From positions 1 to 6,016 of the forward strand of contig CAYTVY010000143.1 in the NCBI GenBank assembly GCA_964441925.1: a DNA stretch of 6,016 bases. The letters are read 5' to 3'. Each line of letters begins with the position of its first letter. The first letter of the stretch is position 1. The notes beneath the pieces are model-generated. The model made no database searches. It worked only from the letters and a program-made list of their open reading frames with translations, and was not told the origin of the DNA. The position numbers and the translations under genes were made by a program. This document shows positions 1 through 6,016 of this stretch, piece by piece. The stretch is from Geothermobacter sp964441925. GTDB lineage: Bacteria > Desulfobacterota > Desulfuromonadia > Desulfuromonadales > Geothermobacteraceae.

Positions 1-57
1 GCCAATAACGGCGAAAAACATCAACCATCACCGCAGACGGTCCGAATCCCTGAAATG
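1..57. other. Intergenic DNA, nothing identified
   Basis: This stretch lies beyond the terminator of the tRNA operon. I see no start codon with a ribosome binding site, no RNA gene and no repeat in it. It may belong to the flank of a gene outside the window. Confidence 0.5.
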
Positions 58-93
58 GAAAAGCCCCTCCGCATGACTGCAGAGGGGCTTTTC
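58..93 (-). terminator. Rho-independent terminator of the tRNA-Lys/tRNA-Glu operon
   Basis: A perfect 12-bp stem (58-69 with 82-93) reads GAAAAGCCCCTC / GAGGGGCTTTTC on the minus strand. Three more inner pairs (GCA/TGC, 71-73 with 78-80) are possible. The descending arm carries its own TTTT, as expected of an intrinsic terminator. It begins 6 nt after the CCA end of tRNA-Glu. The stem has A residues on its other side, so it could also act on plus-strand transcripts entering from the left. Confidence 0.85.
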
Positions 94-99
94 GCAACA

Positions 100-177
100 T
101 GGCGTCCCCAGGGGGATTCGAACCCCCGTCGCCGGCGTGAAAGGCCGGTGTCCTGGGCCAGGCTAGACGATGGGGAC
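100..177 (-). tRNA. tRNA-Glu (anticodon TTC)
   Basis: A complete 78-nt cloverleaf including an encoded CCA (complement of 100-102). The acceptor arm GTCCCCA pairs with TGGGGAC, followed by discriminator G. The anticodon stem CCGGC/GCCGG encloses loop CTTTCAC, giving anticodon TTC. The T arm GGGGG-TTCGAAT-CCCCC is perfect. It is the second gene of a two-tRNA transcript, 55 nt after tRNA-Lys and directly before the terminator. Confidence 0.97.
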
Positions 178-195
178 TTGTAACTCAAGTACCCA

Positions 196-212
196 GCGGG
201 AAGCGTCCCCGC
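196..212 (-). other. Small hairpin in the tRNA-Lys/tRNA-Glu spacer
   Basis: A 5-bp GC stem (GCGGG 196-200 with CCCGC 208-212, loop of 7) sits in the 55-nt spacer between the two tRNAs. No T run follows it, so it is more likely a structure in the processing spacer than a terminator. It may have no function. Confidence 0.3.
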
Positions 213-232
213 GAATACGTTGCTGTTGAAAG

Positions 233-308
233 TGGTGAGCCGCGTAGGGATCGAACCTACGACCATCTGATTAAAAGTCAGATGCTCTACCAACTGAGCT
301 AGCGGCTC
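233..308 (-). tRNA. tRNA-Lys (anticodon TTT)
   Basis: A complete 76-nt cloverleaf with encoded CCA (complement of 233-235). The acceptor arm GAGCCGC pairs with GCGGCTC, followed by discriminator A. The D arm contains TAGCTCAGTTGGTAGAGC. The anticodon stem TCTGA/TCAGA encloses loop CTTTTAA, giving anticodon TTT. The T arm carries GTTCGATCC. It is the first gene of the two-tRNA operon, with a 5' end about 10 nt after the predicted transcription start. Confidence 0.97.
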
Positions 309-324
309 ACGCAACGAGGATGAC

Positions 325-353
325 TTTATACTGAAATGCCCCCGGCAAGTCAA
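325..353 (-). promoter_or_regulatory. Sigma-70 promoter of the tRNA operon
   Basis: On the minus strand the -35 box TTGACT (348-353) and the -10 box TATAAA (325-330) each match the consensus at five of six positions, and the spacing is the ideal 17 nt. Transcription should start near 318, about 10 nt before the mature tRNA-Lys. Just upstream, about 354-376, runs of A and T resemble the UP element of strong stable-RNA promoters. Confidence 0.85.
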
Positions 354-382
354 CCCCTTTTTTCATAAAAAAATCTGTCATG

Positions 383-401
383 AAACCGGCTTTTTCGGTT
401 T
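383..401 (-). terminator. Possible weak terminator behind purA
   Basis: A 6-bp stem AAACCG/CGGTTT (383-388 with 396-401, loop of 7) lies about 65 nt past the purA stop. A run of seven T on the minus strand (368-374) follows, but only about 9 nt after the stem, so this is not a canonical intrinsic terminator. That T run also lies in the UP-like element of the tRNA promoter. It may act only partly, with some read-through into the tRNA genes. Confidence 0.4.
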
Positions 402-467
402 GGGGCGTTTGTCTAAAAAATGCCGGTGATTTTCAGGTGTTGCCCTGATTCCCTTTTCTCTGGTCCG

Positions 468-1760
<1,293 letters not shown>

Positions 1761-1765
1761 GTCTT

Positions 1766-3067
1766 TCAGCTCCTCTGGATGGCCGGGTCGAAGGTGCCGC
1801 TTTCGATGTCGGCGATACGGACATCCGACGTCTTTTTGTCGGCAACCCGAATCAGTTCGACCCGGTCGGATTGTTCCTCAATGACCATGACGTAGCGGTA
1901 GTCCATCTTTTTCGCGTAGTCCAGACTTTCCGCCAGCGAGCGCGGATAGCTGTCGCGGGCGGCGGAAAAGCCCCGGCGCCGCAGCCAGGCGGCGATTTTT
2001 TGTGCCATCTGTTTGTCACGGCCCTGCTGGAAAAGCAGGAAGTCGGTGCGCTGCAGGGCCGGTGCGCTCAGTTCCTTCTCCAGGGCGAAGAAGAGATTCA
2101 GCAGGTTGAAGGTGAAGCCGGTCGCCGGCAGGCGGCGGCCGTAGCGGGCGGTGAGGTTGTCGTAGCGCCCGCCGCTGCACACGGCATGGCCGATGCCCGG
2201 CAGAAAAGCCTGGAAGGTGATGCCGGTGTGGTAATCAAGCCCTCTGATTTCGCCGAGATCGAACAGTACCCGGGAATCGACCCGGTAGGTCTCCAGGGTG
2301 GTGAGCACCTCGTACAGGTTGTCGAGCGCCCGGCGGGCGGCGGCCGATTCGACGACGGCCGCCGCTTTCTCCAGCACGTCCCGGCCGCCGAACAGGCGCG
2401 GCAGCGCCAGCAGTTCGTCCTTGCGCCGGTCGGACAGTGGCAGTTCCTCGAGCAGACTGCGCAGACCGGGGGCGTCCTTGCGCCGGATATGGTCCCTGAG
2501 CCGGGCGAGCTGCTTTGAAGGGAGTCCGAGGTCGTTCATGATGCCGCGGACGAATTCGACCTGCCCGACATCGATGGTGAATTCCCGGGCACCGAGGGTC
2601 TCCAGGGCCTCCACCGTCATGGCGATCATTTCGGCATCGGCTTCGGCCTGGGGCAGGCCGACCAGTTCGACCCCGGCCTGGTAGATCTCCCGGTCCTTGC
2701 CCATCTGCTGCTCGGTGTGTCGCAGGACCCGGCCGCTGTAGCAGAGACGCAGCGGCAAGGGGAGCTCGTGCATGCGGGTGGCGGCGATGCGGGCGATCTG
2801 CGGCGTGATGTCGGGTGGGACGGTGACCAGCCGCCCGCTCTGCCGGTCGTCGAAACGGACGGCGCTCTGGCGCAGGTCGGGACCGAGGCCGCGCTCCAGC
2901 ACGTCGAGGTTTTCCAGCCCGGCCGGCAGCACCAGGCGGAATCCCCAGCGGTGGAACAGGTCGAGCAGGGTGCGACGCAGATAGTCGATGCGGGCGGCGC
3001 GGGCCGGCAGGAAGTCCTTGACCCCCTTGGGCAGGACGATGTCGCTGGACGAATGCAGTTCGCTCAT
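1766..3067 (-). CDS. hisZ: ATP phosphoribosyltransferase regulatory subunit
   Basis: HisZ is a histidyl-tRNA synthetase paralogue that pairs with short-form HisG to make the first enzyme of histidine synthesis (ATP + PRPP to phosphoribosyl-ATP). The 433 residues follow the synthetase fold: LPKGVKDFLP at 12-21, a motif 2 region ending IYQAGVELVG at 128-137, the histidine-site signature RGLDYHTG at 275-282, and SGGRYD at 298-303. Motif 3 reads GFTFNLLNL (317-325), where synthetases have a GLERL-type sequence. The ATP-binding Arg is therefore Asn324, which argues for HisZ rather than HisS. Residues about 340-433 look like the synthetase anticodon-binding domain (PRSLAESLDYAKKMDYRYVMVIEE), which short HisZ proteins lack. 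The start is ATG at 3065-3067. The only ribosome-site-like sequence, AGGA at 3081-3084, is 13 nt away, so initiation may depend on coupling to serA, whose stop is 22 nt upstream. The hisG partner is not in the window. Confidence 0.92.
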   Translation of the reverse strand: MSELHSSSDIVLPKGVKDFLPARAARIDYLRRTLLDLFHRWGFRLVLPAGLENLDVLERGLGPDLRQSAVRFDDRQSGRLVTVPPDITPQIARIAATRMHELPLPLRLCYSGRVLRHTEQQMGKDREIYQAGVELVGLPQAEADAEMIAMTVEALETLGAREFTIDVGQVEFVRGIMNDLGLPSKQLARLRDHIRRKDAPGLRSLLEELPLSDRRKDELLALPRLFGGRDVLEKAAAVVESAAARRALDNLYEVLTTLETYRVDSRVLFDLGEIRGLDYHTGITFQAFLPGIGHAVCSGGRYDNLTARYGRRLPATGFTFNLLNLFFALEKELSAPALQRTDFLLFQQGRDKQMAQKIAAWLRRRGFSAARDSYPRSLAESLDYAKKMDYRYVMVIEEQSDRVELIRVADKKTSDVRIADIESGTFDPAIQRS

Positions 3068-3089
3068 GAGAGGTTGTTGGTCCTGTGAA

Positions 3090-4664
3090 TCAGAGTATGG
3101 CCTGGGTTACGGCCCGGATGGCCGGATGCTCGGCGATCCGGGTCAGCAGCTGGTCGGATACCGGGCTGTCGATCCGGATGATCGACAGGGCTTCGTTTTC
3201 GCCACGGGCCAGATTCATGCTGGCGATATTGACCCTGGCATCGCCGAGCAGACGGCCGATGAAGCCGACCACCCCCGGCTCGTCCCGGTTGTAGAGAATC
3301 AGCAACGGACCGTCGGGGGTGGTTTCGACCGGGTAGCCATCGATGGCGACGATGCGCCCCTGGCCGCCGAAAAAGGCGCCGCAGACCGAATGGCGGCCAT
3401 CGCCGGTCTCGACGGTGATGCGCATCAGGGCGGTATAGCCTTCGGCACGGGAGCTTTTGGCTTCGGTGACTTCGATGCCCCGTTCGCGGGCCAGATGGGG
3501 GGCGTTGACGTAGTTGACCATCGAGCCGACGGCCGGCGAGAGCAGGCCGTTGAGGACGGCACAGGTCATCGGTGCCATCGGATGGGCGGTGATGTCGCCG
3601 GCATAGTCGATGCGCAGGCTGCGGATGGCGCCGTCACTCAGCTGGGCCAGCAGCAGGCCGAGTTTTTCCCCGAGATGGACATAGGGGCGGATGGCGGCCA
3701 GCAGCTCGGCGCTGACCGAAGGAACATTGAGGGCATTGCTCACCTCGCCATGGCGCAGGAAGGCGATGACCTGTCGGGCCGCCTGCACGGTGACATTGAC
3801 CTGGGCGTCGAGGGTCGATGCCCGCAGATGCGGAGTACAGATCACCTGCGGCAGTTTCAGCAGTGGGTTGTCGGCGGCCGGTGGTTCCTGGGCGAAGACG
3901 TCGAGGGCGGCGCCGGCGATCCGGCCGTCGGCAATGGCCTCGGCCAGTGCCTGCTCATCGATCAGGCCGCCGGTGGCGCAGTTGACGATCCGGCAGCCCG
4001 GCTTGCAGTGGGCGAGGGTCCTGCGGTTGAGCAGGAATTCGGTTTCGGCGTTGAGGGGGATGTGCAGGGTGATGAAATCGGACGATTCCAGCAGCGTTTC
4101 CAGGCCGACCGGCTCGGCGCTCATCTGCCGGATGATTTCGGGCGACAGGTAGGGGTCGTGAACCTGGACGTTCATGGCCATCGCCCGGGCCCGTTCGACC
4201 ACCAGCCGGCCGATCTTGCCGGCACCGACCACGCCGAGAGTCTTGCCGGCGAGCTCGACACCGAGAAAGTCATCTTTCGCCCAGCCGCCGGCAATAGTCG
4301 AACTGTGGGCCTGCGGGATGTTGCGGGCCAGCGAAAAGAGCATCGCCAGGGTGTGCTCGGCGGTGGTCGTTGTGCTGCCGAAGGGGGTGTTCATGACCAC
4401 CACCCCCTTGCGGTTGGCCGCCTTCAGGTTGATGTTGTCGACCCCGATACCGGCGCGGGCGATGACTCGCAGCCGCTCGGCGCGGTCGAGCAGGTCGGCC
4501 CCCACCTGGGTGCCGCCGCGAACCACCAGGGCGTCGACATCGACAATGGCGGTCAGCAGTTCGTCAGCCGTGATGCCCGGCCGGTAAACGAGTTCGATCT
4601 CTTCGGCTTCTTCGAAAAGTCGCAGGCCTTCGGGGGAAAAGGTGTCGGAAATGAGTACTTTCAT
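3090..4664 (-). CDS. serA: D-3-phosphoglycerate dehydrogenase, unusual active site
   Basis: By family, the enzyme oxidises 3-phosphoglycerate with NAD to 3-phosphohydroxypyruvate, the first step of serine synthesis. The 524 residues match the long SerA form: catalytic and Rossmann domains (about 1-310, with GAGKIG at 147-152 and Asp170 of VHDPY as the likely NAD-ribose ligand), an intervening substrate-binding domain (about 315-445) and a C-terminal ACT domain (about 450-524, LLILYNRDEPGVVGFIGRLL) typical of serine feedback control. Catalytic Glu260 (AQEPP) and His279 (TPHL) are present. The catalytic Arg position, in the family N-x-x-R-G-G motif, is Thr231 (NCATGG). Ser97 and Arg281 are also atypical. 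ATG at 4662-4664 is chosen as start. An in-frame GTG at 4716-4718 lies between the -10 box and the predicted transcription start, so it should not be in the mRNA. No clear ribosome binding site precedes the ATG. It is first in the operon with hisZ and purA. Membership of the D-2-hydroxyacid dehydrogenase family is certain; normal SerA activity is not. Confidence 0.9.
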   Translation of the reverse strand: MKVLISDTFSPEGLRLFEEAEEIELVYRPGITADELLTAIVDVDALVVRGGTQVGADLLDRAERLRVIARAGIGVDNINLKAANRKGVVVMNTPFGSTTTTAEHTLAMLFSLARNIPQAHSSTIAGGWAKDDFLGVELAGKTLGVVGAGKIGRLVVERARAMAMNVQVHDPYLSPEIIRQMSAEPVGLETLLESSDFITLHIPLNAETEFLLNRRTLAHCKPGCRIVNCATGGLIDEQALAEAIADGRIAGAALDVFAQEPPAADNPLLKLPQVICTPHLRASTLDAQVNVTVQAARQVIAFLRHGEVSNALNVPSVSAELLAAIRPYVHLGEKLGLLLAQLSDGAIRSLRIDYAGDITAHPMAPMTCAVLNGLLSPAVGSMVNYVNAPHLARERGIEVTEAKSSRAEGYTALMRITVETGDGRHSVCGAFFGGQGRIVAIDGYPVETTPDGPLLILYNRDEPGVVGFIGRLLGDARVNIASMNLARGENEALSIIRIDSPVSDQLLTRIAEHPAIRAVTQAIL

Positions 4665-4682
4665 GGGTGAAAACAGATGCCG

Positions 4683-4702
4683 GACGCCCCGCGCCGAACG
4701 TC
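4683..4702 (-). other. Hairpin in the serA leader
   Basis: In the predicted leader RNA, GACGTTC (complement of 4696-4702) can pair with GGGCGTC (complement of 4683-4689). This gives 7 bp including two G-U pairs around a 6-nt loop, ending 18 nt before the serA ATG. It matches no riboswitch class I recognise. It could be an mRNA 5'-end stabiliser or chance. Confidence 0.3.
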
Positions 4703-4718
4703 TTTGCGGCAAACTCAC

Positions 4719-4747
4719 AATCTAGCAATCCGCCCATCGCCTGTCAA
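4719..4747 (-). promoter_or_regulatory. Sigma-70 promoter of the serA-hisZ-purA operon
   Basis: On the minus strand a perfect -35 box TTGACA (4742-4747) is followed after exactly 17 nt by TAGATT (4719-4724), a four-of-six match to TATAAT. Transcription should start near 4710-4712. That leaves a leader of about 47 nt before the ATG at 4664. I see no separate promoter in the 22-nt and 5-nt gaps further along the operon. Confidence 0.75.
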
Positions 4748-4749
4748 TG

Positions 4750-4784
4750 AAAACCGCCCAAATGCTCTGAAGTTAGGTCCGGTT
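4750..4784 (-). terminator. Possible weak terminator behind the cold-shock gene
   Basis: AACCG (complement of 4780-4784) can pair with CGGTT (complement of 4752-4756) across a long, partly paired loop. TTTT follows on the minus strand (complement of 4750-4753). The stem is short and imperfect. It is the only terminator-like structure between the csp stop and the serA promoter. Confidence 0.25.
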
Positions 4785-4792
4785 GATCACCC

Positions 4793-4996
4793 TCAACAAC
4801 GGATGACGTTCTGGGCCTGCAGTCCCTTGGGGCCCTCCACCATTTCAAACTGCACCAGGTCGCCCTCGTTGAGCGTACGGTAACCCTCCATCCGGATGGC
4901 GGAGAAGTGAACGAAAATGTCCGGCCCTCCCTCCTGTTCGATGAAGCCGAAGCCCTTGGCATTGTTGAACCATTTCACGATCCCTCGCATGGTCAT
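4793..4996 (-). CDS. Cold-shock domain protein (CspA family)
   Basis: A 67-residue single-domain nucleic-acid-binding protein of the usual family length. The five-stranded OB fold binds single-stranded RNA and DNA, and such proteins melt RNA structure. Both RNA-binding motifs are visible: KGFGFI at 14-19 (RNP1) and IFVHF at 27-31 (RNP2), after the typical GIVKWFNNAKG start. The ATG at 4994-4996 is chosen because AGGAGGAGG lies 6 nt upstream of it. Another ATG two codons later (4988-4990) would be too far from that site. An upstream in-frame extension to 5065 is Arg-rich, runs over the ribosome binding site and is not supported. The protein ends with a Cys (NVIRC). It is transcribed alone, probably from the promoter at 5052-5079. 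The sequence does not show whether it is cold-induced or constitutive. Confidence 0.95.
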   Translation of the reverse strand: MTMRGIVKWFNNAKGFGFIEQEGGPDIFVHFSAIRMEGYRTLNEGDLVQFEMVEGPKGLQAQNVIRC

Positions 4997-5051
4997 GGTG
5001 CGCCTCCTCCTGCGTCTGAACGGCCGACGGGCCTGGAATGGCAACCCATAG

Positions 5052-5079
5052 CTTATCGTCGTCACCGAAAAACGATCAA
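5052..5079 (-). promoter_or_regulatory. Putative promoter of the cold-shock gene
   Basis: TTGATC (5074-5079) and GATAAG (5052-5057) on the minus strand are spaced by 16 nt, each matching the sigma-70 consensus at four of six positions. A/T-rich DNA (5080-5093) lies upstream of the -35 box. TAAGCT, two bases further on, is an alternative -10 box. The resulting leader would be about 50 nt. Confidence 0.4.
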
Positions 5080-5107
5080 GAAAATTTCGTTAAGAATGGC
5101 ACATTGC

Positions 5108-5150
5108 AAAAAATGAGTCGGGGGAAGCCCAGGTGTCGTGGACTTCCCCC
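5108..5150 (-). terminator. Rho-independent terminator of the small zinc-ribbon gene
   Basis: GGGGGAAG (5120-5127) pairs perfectly with CTTCCCCC (5143-5150). After one C/A mismatch, CCA/TGG (5129-5131 with 5139-5141) extends the stem around a 7-nt loop. On the minus strand six T (complement of 5108-5113) follow 6 nt after the stem. It starts just 4 nt after the stop codon of the small gene and separates it from the cold-shock gene. Confidence 0.85.
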
Positions 5151-5154
5151 CGTT

Positions 5155-5334
5155 TCAGCCGGGCCGGGCCGCCTGTTCCTCGTCATCCGTCCGGCACTGC
5201 TCACCGGCCAGGGCCGCAAGACATCCCGGACAGATCGAGGTGGTGTCGATGGCACAGAGATCGGGACCGATCTGATGGCCCCTGGCCCGGTTGGCTCCGA
5301 GGAATTTGCCACACCAGCCGCAGTAACGTAGCAA
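5155..5334 (-). CDS. Small zinc-ribbon-like protein, TTG start
   Basis: A 59-residue protein of unknown function. It has two CxxC knuckles, C5-G-W-C8 and C35-P-G-C38, suggesting one bound zinc, plus extra Cys27 and Cys47 and His20. The ICPxC knuckle resembles small zinc-binding tails on some signalling proteins, but here it stands alone. There is no signal peptide or membrane segment, and the C-terminus (about 48-59) is polar and probably disordered. The chosen start is TTG (5332-5334): AAGGAGG ends 5 nt before it, an ideal distance. The in-frame GTG at 5338-5340 overlaps that ribosome binding site and would have no usable spacing; it would give 61 residues. The gene has its own promoter (5361-5388) with an operator-like repeat and its own terminator. 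The cysteine pattern, strong ribosome binding site, promoter and terminator together make a real gene likely despite its size. Confidence 0.8.
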   Translation of the reverse strand: MLRYCGWCGKFLGANRARGHQIGPDLCAIDTTSICPGCLAALAGEQCRTDDEEQAARPG

Positions 5335-5336
5335 GC

Positions 5337-5345
5337 GCACCTCCT
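5337..5345 (-). promoter_or_regulatory. Strong ribosome binding site deciding the TTG start
   Basis: On the minus strand AAGGAGGTG is a long match to the anti-Shine-Dalgarno complement. Its core AAGGAGG (5339-5345) leaves 4-5 nt to TTG at 5334 and overlaps GTG at 5340. The TTG is therefore preferred as the start of the zinc-ribbon gene. Confidence 0.7.
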
Positions 5346-5360
5346 TGTGGTTTGTGTTTT

Positions 5361-5388
5361 CTCATACCACAAGATGTTGTGGAGTCAA
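5361..5388 (-). promoter_or_regulatory. Putative promoter of the small zinc-ribbon gene
   Basis: The -35 box TTGACT (5383-5388) and -10 box TATGAG (5361-5366) on the minus strand are separated by 16 nt. The spacer is exactly a perfect inverted repeat (see the entry at 5367-5382). Transcription should start near 5354, giving a leader of about 20 nt that ends in the strong ribosome binding site. Confidence 0.6.
5367..5382. repeat. Operator-like inverted repeat in a promoter spacer
   Basis: CCACAA-N4-TTGTGG is a perfect 6-bp inverted repeat that fills the gap between the -35 and -10 boxes. A further half-site, CTTGTGG at 5344-5350, lies just upstream of the small gene and pairs as a 7-bp inverted repeat with CCACAAG at 5367-5373. 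Three half-sites around one promoter suggest a repressor or regulator site. I do not recognise the regulator. Confidence 0.5.
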
Positions 5389-5446
5389 GGGGTGCCGGGC
5401 GCCTGCACTCTTCATCCGGCAAAACCCACGTCGGATTCAGGGGCAA

Positions 5447-6016
5447 TCAGTGGCGGGTGAGAAAATCGATCAGCAGCCGGACGCCCACGCCGGTGCCGCC
5501 GAAAGAGCGGTAGTCCTCTTCCTGGTCCTTCCAGGCGGTGCCGGCGATGTCGATGTGGGCCCAGCGCTGTTTTTCCACGAACGCCCCGAGAAAGGCGGCG
5601 GCGGTAATGGTGCCGGCAGCCCGGCCGCCGATGTTCTTCAGATCGGCCACCTTGCTCTTGAGCTGCTGTCGGTAGTCGTCCCACAGCGGTAGTTGCCAGA
5701 GTCTCTCGCCACTGCGTTCGCCGGCGGTCAGCAGCTGGCGGACCAGGCCCTGGTTGTTGCCGAGCACGGCGCTGGCATGGTGTCCCAGGGCGATGATGCA
5801 GGCACCGGTGAGGGTGGCCAGGTCGATGATGGCCGCCGGTTCGAAGCGGCCCGCCCAGGTCAGGGCATCGGCCAGGATCAGCCGGCCCTCGGCGTCGGTG
5901 TTGAGAACCTCGATGGTCTTGCCGGAGAGCGAGGTGAGGATGTCGCCGGGCCGGTAGGCGGTGCCGGAGGGCAGGTTTTCCACCGCCGGCACGATGCCGA
6001 CCAGGTTGACCGGCAG
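5447..6016 (-). CDS. pepA: Leucyl aminopeptidase, C-terminal part (5' end outside window)
   Basis: A cytosolic M17-family metallopeptidase that removes N-terminal residues from peptides and acts as a hexamer with two metal ions. The window holds the last 189 residues and the stop; the frame is open to the right edge (LPVNLVGIVPAVEN), so the N-terminal domain and the Lys/Asp-rich start of the metal site lie outside. The family signature NTDAEGRL is at 39-46 of this fragment and supplies the metal ligands Asp41 and Glu43 and active-site Arg45. The C-terminal GTAWKDQEEDYRSFGGTGVGVRLL pattern is typical and ends normally. An internal GTG at 5990-5992 is not the start, because conserved family sequence continues upstream of it. 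No convincing terminator follows within 5389-5446. Confidence 0.95.
   Translation of the reverse strand: MPVNLVGIVPAVENLPSGTAYRPGDILTSLSGKTIEVLNTDAEGRLILADALTWAGRFEPAAIIDLATLTGACIIALGHHASAVLGNNQGLVRQLLTAGERSGERLWQLPLWDDYRQQLKSKVADLKNIGGRAAGTITAAAFLGAFVEKQRWAHIDIAGTAWKDQEEDYRSFGGTGVGVRLLIDFLTRH

Noticed and set aside
203..210. GGGGACGC in the tRNA spacer (minus strand) identical to part of the tRNA-Glu 3' end, a possible tRNA remnant or attachment site
   Set aside because: Only 8 nt match and no integrase or mobile element is nearby. Chance is sufficient.
21..353. Minus-strand open frame running through both tRNAs and the terminator
   Set aside because: It overlaps two certain tRNA genes and their promoter; its sequence is translated tRNA.
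1871..2518. Plus-strand open frames opposite hisZ
   Set aside because: These are antisense shadows of a clear hisZ, with no start signal and no motif.
2988..4670. Long plus-strand open frame (560 codons) opposite serA
   Set aside because: It is a shadow of serA with biased, featureless composition. No family is recognisable.
4665..4718. Upstream GTG start for serA (18 extra residues)
   Set aside because: The GTG lies directly after the -10 box, upstream of the predicted transcription start, and the extension does not resemble SerA N-termini, which begin close to MKVLISD.
4997..5065. N-terminal extension of the cold-shock protein
   Set aside because: The added 23 residues are Arg-rich, are encoded over the ribosome binding site and lie outside the family's usual length.
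5076..5372. Minus-strand 98-codon frame over the small zinc-ribbon gene
   Set aside because: It crosses the strong terminator and has no ribosome binding site. The other frame has conserved-looking cysteine knuckles and a good site.

Overview
The window comes from a GC-rich bacterium. Gene content and order (serA-hisZ-purA, a tRNA-Lys/tRNA-Glu pair, a HisZ-type histidine pathway) fit the Geobacter/Desulfuromonas group of the former Deltaproteobacteria. That placement is an inference from protein style and gene order, not from a marker gene. Every supported gene lies on the minus strand, so the transcriptional order runs from high to low coordinates.

In that order: (1) the C-terminal 189 codons of a leucyl aminopeptidase (pepA), cut by the right edge of the window; (2) a small cysteine-rich zinc-ribbon-like protein of about 59 residues, probably starting at TTG, with its own promoter whose 16-bp spacer is exactly a perfect inverted repeat, and with a strong terminator behind it; (3) a 67-residue cold-shock protein; (4) an operon serA-hisZ-purA with a near-consensus sigma-70 promoter, gaps of 22 and 5 nt, and a weak terminator-like hairpin at the end; (5) a tRNA-Lys(TTT)-tRNA-Glu(TTC) operon with a textbook promoter, an A/T-rich UP-like element and a rho-independent terminator. 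The first 57 bases hold nothing I can identify.

The serA-hisZ-purA operon joins the first step of serine synthesis, the regulatory half of the first histidine enzyme and the IMP-to-AMP branch. HisG/HisZ destroys an ATP purine ring, which is released as AICAR and recycled through IMP. PurA is on the route that turns that IMP back into AMP, so hisZ next to purA makes metabolic sense (inference).

I found no CRISPR array, insertion sequence, phage or defence gene, and no clear new multi-gene system; this is mostly housekeeping DNA. Three points deserve a second look. The SerA protein has Thr where the family has its catalytic Arg, plus two other unusual residues near the active site. The small zinc-ribbon gene has an operator-like promoter. 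The HisZ keeps a C-terminal anticodon-binding-like domain while its motif 3 Arg is lost.
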